Made by a program: the position numbers and the translations under genes. The notes under the pieces are model-generated. The model saw only the letters and a list, made by a program, of their open reading frames with translations. It had not been told where the DNA came from and searched no databases. Positions 15,741 to 24,637 of a DNA stretch of 38,086 nucleotides are shown in pieces (within the stretch, counting starts at the first letter, position 1; every line of letters begins with the position of its first letter). The stretch spans positions 1 to 38,086 of the forward strand of contig SVNM01000018.1 of assembly GCA_015066875.1 (NCBI GenBank). Reading direction: 5' to 3'. The stretch comes from Ruminococcus sp. (GTDB lineage Bacteria > Bacillota > Clostridia > Oscillospirales > Ruminococcaceae).

Positions 15741-17363
15741 ATGAAAAACACCCTCTCAAACAAAATCAAAGCCGTTGCTATTACGGCAAGCTGTCTGGTT
15801 TCGGCTGTGATGCCCGGACTGGACGCCTTCGCTGAGACACGCCTCCTCGGCTATATGGGCGATGTCAATCACGATATGGAAGTAAATGTGGCAGACGCCG
15901 TTATCCTCACTCAGCATCTGCTTGACAGAATCCCTCTCGGAGCAGACTATTCCTACAACGCCGATATCAATTTTGACGGCACTATCGACGTTTTCGACCT
16001 TATCCTTATGAGACAGTACCTCTCAGGCGCAAGAGAGCTTGACGGTATCTATGAGGAAATTCCCGAAACTGAAACCACCACTACTACAACTACGACTACA
16101 ACAACTACTACAACGTCTACTACCACCACAACAACTACTACTGCCGAGGTGAACGCTGAGTTCATAAGCGCTCCTATCGCTGAGGTGGACGCTTCCCTTC
16201 CATCTCACAACAACGCTAACCTCGTTATTTTCTACGTCGACTTCCCCGACTGCCGATATTCCTATGAGCCTTCTGCAGAGCTTATCTCACAGCTTGCTTT
16301 CGGCGAGGCCGATGCTTCAAGTTCGTTCTTCCCCTATGAGAGTATGCACGCTTTCTATGAGCGTTCTTCTAAGGGAGCTATGAACCTCGAAGGACAGGTT
16401 TTCCGCTATACTACCAAGGAAAATCAGGCTTCATATGATACCGATAAGGTCAAGATTGCTGAGGAGTGCTATGACGCTTTCAAGGACAGCGTTGACTTCT
16501 CTCAGTTTGACGGCGACGGCGACGGTATGATCGACGCTACTCTCTTTACCGTTCCCACTGCTGCGGGCGATGATAACTGGTGGCCTTGTGCAGGCGGATT
16601 CGGCGATCCCAACTATCGCGTTGACGGTATGGCTATCGGTCACATTATCACAGGTAACGCTCAGATCGAAAGCGCTAACGATACACGTAACTTCGTTACA
16701 AGCTATCTTCACGAAATGGGTCACTGTATGGGACTTCCCGACTATTACCTCTACTCTTCATCAGATTATGAGGGATTCCACGGCTGGGCAGGCTCTGAGC
16801 TTATGGATACCGACGCTTGTATGGACTTCAGCTCATTCTCCAAGCTGATGCTTGGCTGGTACAGAGAAAATCAGATCTCGGTTTATGACAGCTCTGCAGG
16901 CTCGCAGACATTTACCCTCAGCAACGCTCAGACAGAAGACGGAAACTGTCTGATTATCCCCTACGGTACTCTTGACGGACAGTATTTCTCGGAATATTTC
17001 ATCGTCGAGTACGCTACTAATGACGGAAACAACTGCTCGCCCCCCTGGTATATCCAGAAAGGAAGCGGTATCCGTATTCATCACGTAAAGGCAGACCTCC
17101 AGCGGGATTACTGGTGGACTTTCCTTAAATATCAGAACGGCTCTGAATATACCAACGGCGACGATAACGGTATCAGACTTATCCGTATCGTAAACGACAC
17201 TGATACAGACAACTTCTTCCGCACAGGTGATGTGATCGATAATTCTGTTTCAGGCTTCGGCTGGTATGACAGCTCTGAAAACGAAAGCATAGACCCCGGC
17301 GTTACTATCAGCATCGGAGAGCTTTCAGACGGCAAATATACCGTTACCGTTTCAAACAAATAA
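15741..17363 (+). CDS. Secreted M6-type metalloprotease with N-terminal dockerin
   Basis: A 540-residue protein. Signal peptide 1-31 (cleavage after DAFA). A type I dockerin follows at about 38-97 with two canonical 12-residue calcium loops (DVNHDMEVNVAD and DINFDGTIDVFD). A Thr-rich linker covers 112-134. The rest is an M6 (immune-inhibitor-A-like) metallopeptidase with the zinc motif HEMGH at 324-328, followed by CMGLPDYYLYS and HGWAGSELMD. It should be secreted and incorporated into a cohesin scaffold through its dockerin. The N-terminal position of the dockerin is uncommon, and the loops lack the insertions of the XDoc proteins elsewhere in the window, so it probably binds a different cohesin class. 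AAAAGGAG precedes the ATG. Confidence 0.9.
   Translation: MKNTLSNKIKAVAITASCLVSAVMPGLDAFAETRLLGYMGDVNHDMEVNVADAVILTQHLLDRIPLGADYSYNADINFDGTIDVFDLILMRQYLSGARELDGIYEEIPETETTTTTTTTTTTTTTSTTTTTTTTAEVNAEFISAPIAEVDASLPSHNNANLVIFYVDFPDCRYSYEPSAELISQLAFGEADASSSFFPYESMHAFYERSSKGAMNLEGQVFRYTTKENQASYDTDKVKIAEECYDAFKDSVDFSQFDGDGDGMIDATLFTVPTAAGDDNWWPCAGGFGDPNYRVDGMAIGHIITGNAQIESANDTRNFVTSYLHEMGHCMGLPDYYLYSSSDYEGFHGWAGSELMDTDACMDFSSFSKLMLGWYRENQISVYDSSAGSQTFTLSNAQTEDGNCLIIPYGTLDGQYFSEYFIVEYATNDGNNCSPPWYIQKGSGIRIHHVKADLQRDYWWTFLKYQNGSEYTNGDDNGIRLIRIVNDTDTDNFFRTGDVIDNSVSGFGWYDSSENESIDPGVTISIGELSDGKYTVTVSNK
16074..16142 (+). repeat. Poly-threonine linker of the M6 protease
   Basis: 23 codons, all Thr except one Ser, with mixed ACA/ACT/ACC/ACG use; separates the dockerin from the catalytic domain. 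Confidence 0.95.
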
Positions 17364-17390
17364 GCAATTTCACAAGAAAGGTGCCCTGTT

Positions 17391-18803
17391 ATGGCTAAAA
17401 CTATTTTCAATTCATCGGAAAAATCAAACTTTATCCTCAATATGACAGAAGAAAAATACTCCTCAATCGCTTCTAAAGCGCTCGCTGTTATGTGCTTTGC
17501 GGTTTCTGTTTTCGCAATTCCCGCAGAGTGTATTGAAAGCGTAGGCTTCCCTATCGTTTCGGGAGGTCTGGCTGTCGCCGGTGTTATCTGCCTTATTCTT
17601 GCTCTTATCGCTGTTATGAAGAAGTTTGTCAGCAAGAGTATGCTCATTCCCGTATGCGCTTTCGGAGCTATGCTCCTGTGGGGAGTTATCTCGCTTGTCA
17701 ATTCCTACGATACAATGATTTCATTCTACGGCTTCGACGGACGTGGCGAGGGACTTCTTGCTATAATCTTCTATTTCGGTTTTTTCCTGACAGGGCTTAC
17801 CATAAAAAATAAAAAGGCTATCAGCACTCTTCTCAACAGTATTGTCGCTGTGGGAGTTCTTAACGCTGTATGGGGTCTTTTACAGGTTTTCGTTCCCGCT
17901 ATGCCCTCATCATACAGCTATGTAATCGTCGCAGGACAGATTAACTCGGCTTCAGGTCTTGCACAGTCCCCTGTTTTCCTGGCTATGATGCTTACAATGG
18001 CTCTCACTGCTTCCGTTACAGGATTTGTCTCAGCCAAAAGCAAAACAGCAAAGATTATTTATCTTTGTTGCAGTTGCCTTTTCTCATTCACTATGATATG
18101 CACCTATACTCTTGTAGGAGTTGTGGGACTTGCTGTCGCTTCACTTTCAGCTGTTGCCTGTGTTTTCATCACTAAGGCAAGCAAGGCAAATATAGCAGGT
18201 ATTGCAGGTGTTATTCTCCCCGCAGTTTTAGCTGTTGTTCTTGTCAATGTGGGAGTTATCGGTGATTCAGGCTCATTTAAGCTTCACGACGGTCCGCTAT
18301 TCTGGACAGACTCGTATCAGCGTCTTTCATCAAGCGGTATTTATAATTCAGAGGCTCTGGATATCACCTCAACTTCTGATGTTTATTACTATCTCAACGA
18401 AAGAACAGTGGACATCATCAAGGATTATCCTCTTGCGGGAACAGGTCCTGAAAATCTTGTTTATCCCCAGCTTTATAAAAGTATGGTTATTTACGAGAAT
18501 ACAGGAACCTTTGACAAGGTTTACAACGAGTACCTCTATACCGCCGGTACACGAGGAATTCCCTCGCTTATCGCTCTGCTTGCTGTAATTGTTTCTTTGA
18601 TTATCATTTCCGCAAAAAAACTTAAGGAGAATTCAAAGACGCCTCAGCTTGTTTCAGCTTTTCTGCTTCTTGTTGCAGGAACAATCATTTTCTTCATAAG
18701 CTGTAGCAATATAGCCTTTTCTCCTATATTCTGGGCTGTTGCGGGAGCTTCCTGTGCTTCGTTATCCGAAAAAAGCTCTGCAGAAAATAAGAAAAAAAGA
18801 TAA
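17391..18803 (+). CDS. O-antigen ligase-like (Wzy_C) polytopic membrane protein
   Basis: A 470-residue protein with about ten to twelve hydrophobic segments. A hydrophilic loop (about 300-380) contains DYPLAGTGPENL and DKVYNEYLYTAGTRGIPSL, the arrangement of the Wzy_C / O-antigen ligase domain (periplasmic loop with a conserved NxxL near the next helix). Family members polymerise or transfer lipid-linked glycans to polysaccharide or, as in PglL-type enzymes, to protein Ser/Thr. It starts 27 bp after the dockerin protease with AGAAAGGTG as ribosome site, so the two are likely cotranscribed. Whether it glycosylates surface proteins or builds a capsule is not decidable here. Confidence 0.7.
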   Translation: MAKTIFNSSEKSNFILNMTEEKYSSIASKALAVMCFAVSVFAIPAECIESVGFPIVSGGLAVAGVICLILALIAVMKKFVSKSMLIPVCAFGAMLLWGVISLVNSYDTMISFYGFDGRGEGLLAIIFYFGFFLTGLTIKNKKAISTLLNSIVAVGVLNAVWGLLQVFVPAMPSSYSYVIVAGQINSASGLAQSPVFLAMMLTMALTASVTGFVSAKSKTAKIIYLCCSCLFSFTMICTYTLVGVVGLAVASLSAVACVFITKASKANIAGIAGVILPAVLAVVLVNVGVIGDSGSFKLHDGPLFWTDSYQRLSSSGIYNSEALDITSTSDVYYYLNERTVDIIKDYPLAGTGPENLVYPQLYKSMVIYENTGTFDKVYNEYLYTAGTRGIPSLIALLAVIVSLIIISAKKLKENSKTPQLVSAFLLLVAGTIIFFISCSNIAFSPIFWAVAGASCASLSEKSSAENKKKR

Positions 18804-18859
18804 TTTTTAAATTGTAAGTATGTACAAACTAATTCCAGAAATTATTATTTGCAAACCAC

Positions 18860-18887
18860 TTGATTTTTTCTGAAAATGTGCTAAAAT
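18860..18887 (+). promoter_or_regulatory. Promoter of the ferredoxin gene
   Basis: TTGATT (18860-18865), 16-bp spacer, TAAAAT (18882-18887). Confidence 0.55.
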
Positions 18888-18915
18888 ATTATTAGCGGAT
18901 ATGCTCCGTAAATAA

Positions 18916-19104
<189 letters not shown>

Positions 19105-19120
19105 TCGTACTTAACTACTG

Positions 19121-19156
19121 ACAGCTTCCTTTTTTAAGGAAGCTGTTTTTTCTTTT
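19121..19156 (+). terminator. Terminator of the ferredoxin gene
   Basis: ACAGCTTCCTT pairs perfectly with AAGGAAGCTGT and is followed by TTTTTTC. Confidence 0.9.
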
Positions 19157-19190
19157 ATAAGCCTTAAATTCTGTTTTTATGGCACGGCTC

Positions 19191-19220
19191 TTGACTTTTT
19201 ATATGCGAGTATGCTATACT
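19191..19220 (+). promoter_or_regulatory. Promoter of the lipoprotein gene
   Basis: TTGACT (19191-19196), 18-bp spacer, TATACT (19215-19220) with an extended TG two bases before the -10 box. Confidence 0.7.
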
Positions 19221-19270
19221 GTATTAGGTGCTTTGTACCTTAATCAAGTATTTACAGGAGGATTCTTCCA

Positions 19271-19870
19271 ATGAATAAATTTAAATTTATCTCTTTATTA
19301 TCCGCTGTCGTTATCTCTGCAGTGTCACTTACTGCCTGTGGTGAAAAAACTCAGGTTTCTACACCTGACGCTAACAAGCTTCCTTCAGCTATTGAAAATT
19401 ACGCTGATGACCCTGAGATTGCCAAGAATAAGTCTGAAACAACTCTCGGCAAGCCTGTTACTATCAACGACACTGTTTACACTCTCAATAACGTAATTGA
19501 CGCAGGTATCGTTCTTGATAACCTCCGCTACTACTATCTTGATATTACTGTTAAGAATACTTCAGATAAGGACTATTCTATCAACGGACTCAACAACTTC
19601 TACCTCATTCTTCCCGATGGCACTGAGGTTCTTTCAAATGTCCGTGCTGACCTTTACGCAAAGCAGTCATTTACTGAGTATACGCAGTTCATCAACCTTG
19701 AAGCCGGTGCTGAATACAACGGTTATGTAGGCTACTGCCTCAACCCCGATGTTGACCAGTTTACTGTTTGCTTCTTCCCTACAGGCGACTCAAACGATAA
19801 GTCTAATGTTGTCTGCACTGAAATTACTCCCGATATGATTATTGCTCCTCCCGCAGGACTTATCAAGTAA
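19271..19870 (+). CDS. Secreted lipoprotein, DUF4352-like
   Basis: A 199-residue protein with a lipoprotein signal peptide; lipobox LTAC places the lipidated Cys at residue 23. The mature part (about 60-180) resembles the immunoglobulin-like DUF4352/Telomeric-repeat-like fold: YYYLDITVKNTSDKDYSING followed by an aromatic and acidic beta-sandwich pattern. It would sit on the outer face of the membrane. No enzymatic motif is seen. ACAGGAGG precedes the ATG. It is monocistronic and its partner is unknown. Confidence 0.75.
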   Translation: MNKFKFISLLSAVVISAVSLTACGEKTQVSTPDANKLPSAIENYADDPEIAKNKSETTLGKPVTINDTVYTLNNVIDAGIVLDNLRYYYLDITVKNTSDKDYSINGLNNFYLILPDGTEVLSNVRADLYAKQSFTEYTQFINLEAGAEYNGYVGYCLNPDVDQFTVCFFPTGDSNDKSNVVCTEITPDMIIAPPAGLIK

Positions 19871-19880
19871 AACAGTACAT

Positions 19881-19920
19881 AAAGGCTCTCAGCTGACTGA
19901 GAGCCTTTTATTATTTTTTT
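19881..19920. terminator. Terminator shared by convergent genes
   Basis: AAAGGCTCTCAG and CTGAGAGCCTTT form a 12-bp stem around CTGA followed by a T run on the plus strand. The last codons and stop of the minus-strand SpoVB-like gene lie inside this hairpin. Confidence 0.85.
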
Positions 19921-21538
19921 CGCTTTCTGTGGCGGATCTGCAATTAATCGGAGCAATGTTTCCAGAGCTGTACAGCAATGTCAGTATGTAGATTACTCCC
20001 GATAATGGTATGGTTACGAGGAGCACTGTTATGTTCTCTGCGCCTTTAAGCTCAAGGATATCGCTGATTATGTAGGCAAAGGCTCCGCAGACTGAGCCTG
20101 AATATATCACAGGCAGAAGTGAAGCAGGCTTAAGTCTGAGTTTTGTCTGCTTATACAGTACTCTGAGCGAGGCTGTAAACACCGCTATGTAGCACAGAGA
20201 GGTTGACAGCGAGGCTCCGTTTATTCCCACAAACGGGATAAATGCTATGTTGCCCGCCAGCTTGATTACTGCTCCCACTATCATAATTTTCAGCGGAGTG
20301 CCCGCTTTTCCTATTCCCTGAAGCATACTGAATACGGGATATGAAAGACACAGGCAGACCATTCCGGGCATCAATATCCGCAGAGCGTCAATGCAGATCG
20401 CTACCTCGTCGGTCTGTTTCGGGAATAAAAAGGTCAGTATCTCCTGCGACAATACTCCCATTCCTATTGCTGAGGGTACTGCTATTACGGCTGTAGTGAA
20501 AAGTCCCTGTGTTATCCTCTGATGAAGTGCGTCACGGTCTTTGCTCTCCCATGCCTGTGTTACCGCCGGTAGAACTCCCTTGCCAAGCATATTGGTTACC
20601 GACGGAACAAGATTGAATACTGTCAGGGCTATGCCCGAAAACGAGCCGTATATAAATCGGGGAAGCTCCTCTTTTGTTACTCCTGTGAGAGCTGTCTGTG
20701 TTTTTATCCCGAATTCCGATATACAGCCCATAAGCGTTCCCATATCTATGAGGGAGGTGAGATTTGTCACAACTGCGCTGACTCCCGTAGGAAGTGCAAA
20801 TGCCACAAGCTCCCTTGCGATTTTTCTTCGGCTTATAAGGTGAGACTCTCCGCCAAAATCTGACGAGGACTTCTCAAACAGCCTCATTACTGCAAAAAAC
20901 AGAGTTGCTCCCACTGTGGAAAGGGTTACGCCGAGAATTCCCGCAGTCGATGCCATAAGGCGTATATCTGTTCCCACAGGGAAATACGCCAAGACCTTTT
21001 CGCTGTTGTCTATAACATAATTGCAGAGATACAGCCCCGCCAAGGCTTTGATGACTCCCTCTGCAAGCTGTGAAAGTGCTGTGGGATACATATTGCTCAA
21101 GCCTTCGTAATAGCCCCGCTCAACAGCTGTAATACAGCTGAAAAATACTGCCGGAGCTATCAGTGCTACTGCCGGCACCGCTTCGGGACTGCCCGCTGTT
21201 ATTATGCAGAAAGGTCTTGCAGTTATCACTATCAGCAGACTTCCGCCAAGTCCTAACGCTGAAAAAAGCATAAGTGCCGTAGCTCTTACTCGTTTTGCGT
21301 TGCGGTACATTCCCAGTGCCGTACTCTGAGCCGTCATTCTCGCTACCGCTGAGGAAAGTCCCGTTACTGTCAGAGCATAGACAGGCATAAACAGACTGTA
21401 GGCGGTGCTGAAATAGCTCATTCCGACTCCGCCGAGAATATTTGTAAGTGGAATTTTAAAAAGTGCTCCCAGTGCTTTTGCTACAACAGCCGATAGCATC
21501 AGTATCACCGAGCCCTTGATGAATGTCTGTTTTTTCAC
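19889..21538 (-). CDS. SpoVB-like MOP-superfamily flippase
   Basis: A 549-residue polytopic membrane protein with about 14 hydrophobic segments, of the polysaccharide transporter / SpoVB / MurJ-related group. The N-terminal block GSVILMLSAVVAKALGALFKIPLTNILG and the inner repeat around VSAVVTNLTSLIDMGTLMG are typical of SpoVB/YabM. Members flip lipid-linked glycans such as peptidoglycan precursors; SpoVB is required for spore cortex. It uses a GTG start at 21538 with AAAGGGATGAT upstream. In Bacillus yabM lies beside mazG (yabN) and yabO; both homologues lie a few genes away here, which supports the SpoVB/YabM assignment. Confidence 0.8.
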   Translation of the reverse strand: MKKQTFIKGSVILMLSAVVAKALGALFKIPLTNILGGVGMSYFSTAYSLFMPVYALTVTGLSSAVARMTAQSTALGMYRNAKRVRATALMLFSALGLGGSLLIVITARPFCIITAGSPEAVPAVALIAPAVFFSCITAVERGYYEGLSNMYPTALSQLAEGVIKALAGLYLCNYVIDNSEKVLAYFPVGTDIRLMASTAGILGVTLSTVGATLFFAVMRLFEKSSSDFGGESHLISRRKIARELVAFALPTGVSAVVTNLTSLIDMGTLMGCISEFGIKTQTALTGVTKEELPRFIYGSFSGIALTVFNLVPSVTNMLGKGVLPAVTQAWESKDRDALHQRITQGLFTTAVIAVPSAIGMGVLSQEILTFLFPKQTDEVAICIDALRILMPGMVCLCLSYPVFSMLQGIGKAGTPLKIMIVGAVIKLAGNIAFIPFVGINGASLSTSLCYIAVFTASLRVLYKQTKLRLKPASLLPVIYSGSVCGAFAYIISDILELKGAENITVLLVTIPLSGVIYILTLLYSSGNIAPINCRSATESEKNNKRLSVS

Positions 21539-21577
21539 CGTATCATCCCTTTTTTTAATAATATATGAAAATATATG

Positions 21578-21606
21578 TTGCTACTTTTTAAAATATGTGG
21601 TATAAT
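21578..21606 (+). promoter_or_regulatory. Promoter of the aminotransferase operon
   Basis: TTGCTA (21578-21583), 17-bp spacer, TATAAT (21601-21606). Confidence 0.75.
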
Positions 21607-21714
21607 GATAAGTGTGCTGTACGGTTTATATAGTATTCACAGGCGTTTTCAGCTTTTTTATGTAAACTTCACATAATGCACGCCCTTTAATTTTCCGAAA
21701 GGTTGGTTTTTACT

Positions 21715-22908
21715 ATGGATTATAAATTCTCCGATAAGGTTACAGGCCTTAAAGCTTCCGCTATCAGAGAAATTCTTAAATTCACCTCTGTTCCCGGAGT
21801 TATCTCCTTTGCAGCAGGTAACCCTGCTCCTGAGGCTTTTCCTACAGAGAAAATCGCTCAGATTTCAGCTGATATTTTTAATGAGGACCCTATTCTTGCT
21901 CTTCAGTATAATATCACTGAGGGCTATACTCCTCTTCGTGATTACCTCAAGAATATGATGAAGCAGAAAAACTGCTTCAACCCCGATATCGACGACCTTA
22001 TCGTTACTTCAGGCGCTCAGCAGGCTAATGAGCTTGCCTGCAAGGTGCTCCTTAACGAAGGCGATACTCTCATCTGCGAGTCGCCCAGCTTTATCGGCTC
22101 TATCAATGCATTCAAGTCCTACCACGTTAATCTTGTAGGTGTTGAGCTTGAAGAGGACGGTATCAATCTGGAAAAGCTGGAACAGACCATTAAAACAGAA
22201 AAGAACGTTAAGCTTCTTTATCTTATTCCGAATTTCCAGAATCCTACAGGACGTACAATGTCCCTTGCCAAGAGAAAGGCTGTTTATGAGCTCGCCTGCA
22301 AGTACGATTTCGTTATTCTTGAGGATAACCCCTATGGCGACCTCCGCTTTGAAGGCGAGGATATTCCCTCTATCAAGAGTATGGATACTGAGGGACGTGT
22401 TATCTACACAGGTACTTTCTCGAAAATTCTCTCTCCCGGCTTCAGAACAGGCTATGTTTCTGCTCCCGCTGAGATTATCCAGAAAATCGTTGTCTGCAAA
22501 CAGGTTTCAGATGTTCATTCAAATATCTGGGCACAGCTTGTTTGTCTGCGCTTTATGAATGAGGTCAATATCGATGAGCATTTCGCTAAGCTCCGTAAAA
22601 TATACAAGGAAAAGTGCGAGCTTATGCTCTCTTACATAGATAACGGCTTCTCTAAGAAAATTTCTTACACCAAGCCCGAAGGCGGTCTCTTTATCTGGTG
22701 CACTCTGCCCGATGACTGCGATATGAACGCTTTTTGCACTAAGGCTGTAAAGGACTACAAAATAGCTGTTGTTCCCGGAAATGCCTTCTGCATAAACGAA
22801 ACAGATAAGACTACTTCCTTCAGACTTAACTTCTCTACACCTACTAATCAGCAGATTTCAGATGGTATGGAAATTCTTGCCTCCATGACAAGAGAAATGT
22901 TCGACTGA
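21715..22908 (+). CDS. PLP-dependent aminotransferase, class I/II (2-aminoadipate/LysN-like)
   Basis: A 397-residue fold-type I aminotransferase of the MocR-related / LysN group. It shows SFAAGNPAPEAFP near the N-terminus, the cofactor-ring residues in SGAQQANELACK, the NPTGRTMS loop, the Asp-Tyr pair in LEDNPYGDLRF, and the Schiff-base lysine in GTFSKILSPGFRTGY. Such enzymes transaminate 2-aminoadipate, aromatic or branched-chain amino acids; the exact substrate is uncertain. The ATG at 21715 gives the expected N-terminus. It is followed by an unknown gene and trpS in one likely operon (gaps of 36 and 10 bp). Confidence 0.88.
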   Translation: MDYKFSDKVTGLKASAIREILKFTSVPGVISFAAGNPAPEAFPTEKIAQISADIFNEDPILALQYNITEGYTPLRDYLKNMMKQKNCFNPDIDDLIVTSGAQQANELACKVLLNEGDTLICESPSFIGSINAFKSYHVNLVGVELEEDGINLEKLEQTIKTEKNVKLLYLIPNFQNPTGRTMSLAKRKAVYELACKYDFVILEDNPYGDLRFEGEDIPSIKSMDTEGRVIYTGTFSKILSPGFRTGYVSAPAEIIQKIVVCKQVSDVHSNIWAQLVCLRFMNEVNIDEHFAKLRKIYKEKCELMLSYIDNGFSKKISYTKPEGGLFIWCTLPDDCDMNAFCTKAVKDYKIAVVPGNAFCINETDKTTSFRLNFSTPTNQQISDGMEILASMTREMFD

Positions 22909-22944
22909 TTACTATAAATATTTCACAACGAAAGGATTTTTACT

Positions 22945-23475
22945 ATGGCAAACAAAAATTCAATCACAAACAGATACACTGTTACTCAGAAGTATCTTAT
23001 GACAAGAGGTCAGGCTATTAATTTCCCTTCAAAGCTCCTTAAGGCTAATTTCAAGAAGGACGAGGTTTTCGGTATCGTTATCGATATCCCTATGTCTCCT
23101 CAGGTTCTTACTACTATGGTATGCTTCATCAACGGTGCTGCTAACCTCTATTTCAACCACGGCGGTGAGTACTCAGGCGCTGCTCAGAAGTATCCTAACC
23201 TTGTTCGTGCCGCTCATACTCTTGTTGCCAATGCAGGACAGCTCCTTCCTAAATGCGAAAAGACAAAGTCTTATGACCTTCCTGTAGGAAAGACAAACAA
23301 TATCTTCCTTCTTACTAACGGCGGTATCTACAAGACTTCTATCCCCGCAGGCATCATTCCTGAGGATCAGCCCGAAAAGCGTACTATCTACGTTCTTTAC
23401 CAGAATGTTCTCAACGAGCTGAGAAACTGTCAGCTTAAGGACGATTACGAAAAGCGTATGAACGCTGCCAAGTAA
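22945..23475 (+). CDS. Conserved hypothetical protein between aminotransferase and trpS
   Basis: A 176-residue soluble protein that I do not recognise. It has no signal peptide or membrane segment. The N-terminal part is basic (NRYTVTQKYLMTRGQ); the middle has FGIVIDIPMSPQVLTTMVCF and a Gly-rich FNHGGEYSGA; a later section has NNIFLLTNGGIYKTSIPAG; the end is charged. Codon use matches its highly expressed-looking neighbours. AAAGGATTTTT precedes the ATG, and trpS starts 10 bp after its stop, so it is cotranscribed with a housekeeping gene. Confidence 0.8.
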   Translation: MANKNSITNRYTVTQKYLMTRGQAINFPSKLLKANFKKDEVFGIVIDIPMSPQVLTTMVCFINGAANLYFNHGGEYSGAAQKYPNLVRAAHTLVANAGQLLPKCEKTKSYDLPVGKTNNIFLLTNGGIYKTSIPAGIIPEDQPEKRTIYVLYQNVLNELRNCQLKDDYEKRMNAAK

Positions 23476-23485
23476 GGAGCGTGCT

Positions 23486-24484
23486 ATGGAAGATAAGAAG
23501 CTTATTTTCAGCGGTATTCAGCCTACAGGTACCTTTACTCTCGGTAACTATATCGGTGCCGTAAGAAACTGGGGACCTCTTCAGGATGAGTACAACTGCA
23601 TTTACTGCGTTGTTGACCTTCACGCTATTACTGTAAAACAGGATCCCGTGAAGCTCCGCCAGAATACTATGAACGCTTACGCTCTGCTTATGGCTTGCGG
23701 TGTTGATCCGCAGAAGTCTATACTTTTTATTCAGAGTCACGTTAAGACTCACGCTGAGCTCAGCTGGATTTTAAGCTGTAATACTCAGTTCGGCGAGCTT
23801 TCACGTATGACTCAGTTCAAGGATAAAAGCCAGCGCCATGCCGATGACGTCAATGCAGGTCTGTTCACTTATCCCGTGCTTATGGCTGCCGATATCCTCG
23901 CTTATAATGCGGATCTTGTTCCAGTCGGCGGTGATCAGAAACAGCACCTTGAGCTTGCAAGAAATATAGCTCAGCGCTTCAATCAGCGTTACGGTGACTT
24001 CTTTACCGTTCCTGAGCCCTATATTCCTAAGGTCGGCGCAAGGGTTATGTCTCTTCAGGATCCCACCAAGAAAATGTCTAAATCAGACGATAATCCTAAC
24101 TCGTGTATCCTCATTCTCGATGATAAGGATACTGTTATCCGTAAATTCAAGCGCGCTGTTACCGACAGCGAGGCTGAGGTTTGCTATCGTGAGGGTAAGG
24201 ACGGTATCAATAACCTTATGTCCATTTACTCTACCATCACAGGCAAGGACTTCGCTTCTATCGAATCTGAATTCGCAGGAAAGGGCTACGGCGATTTCAA
24301 GCTGGCTGTTGGTGAGGCTGTTGCCGACCACCTTGAGCCTATCCGTACCGAATTCGACCGTCTCAGCAAGGATAAAGCCTTCCTCAAGCAGTGCTATACA
24401 GAAGGCGCTGAAAAGGCTCTCAGATACTCTCAGAGAGTGGTTTCAAAGGTTTACAGAAAGGTCGGATTTGTGGATAGAACGTAG
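23486..24484 (+). CDS. trpS: Tryptophanyl-tRNA synthetase
   Basis: A 332-residue class Ic aminoacyl-tRNA synthetase, the usual bacterial length. The N-terminal FSGIQPTGTFTLGNYIGA contains the HIGH-equivalent (TLGNY), and KKMSKSDDN is the KMSKS loop. The DLHAIT and LMAADILAYNADLVPVGGDQ blocks that bind tryptophan are intact. It charges tRNA-Trp. The ribosome site AAGGAGCGTG overlaps the end of the preceding gene. No clear terminator is seen in the ~150 bases after it. Confidence 0.98.
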   Translation: MEDKKLIFSGIQPTGTFTLGNYIGAVRNWGPLQDEYNCIYCVVDLHAITVKQDPVKLRQNTMNAYALLMACGVDPQKSILFIQSHVKTHAELSWILSCNTQFGELSRMTQFKDKSQRHADDVNAGLFTYPVLMAADILAYNADLVPVGGDQKQHLELARNIAQRFNQRYGDFFTVPEPYIPKVGARVMSLQDPTKKMSKSDDNPNSCILILDDKDTVIRKFKRAVTDSEAEVCYREGKDGINNLMSIYSTITGKDFASIESEFAGKGYGDFKLAVGEAVADHLEPIRTEFDRLSKDKAFLKQCYTEGAEKALRYSQRVVSKVYRKVGFVDRT

Positions 24485-24573
24485 TTTCAGCATTTTTATT
24501 CCGTTAAAGTCTACAAAACTGCATTGACGAAATCGCTTTATTTCGCTAATGTTACAAAAATATGTGAAACGGG

Positions 24574-24602
24574 TTGCAATTTATCGTAATTTCGGTTATT
24601 AT
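24574..24602 (+). promoter_or_regulatory. Promoter of the mazG operon
   Basis: TTGCAA (24574-24579), 17-bp spacer, TATTAT (24597-24602). Confidence 0.65.
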
Positions 24603-24637
24603 ATTAAGTAGCCCGCTTTTTAAGGGGGTGCCTTCCT

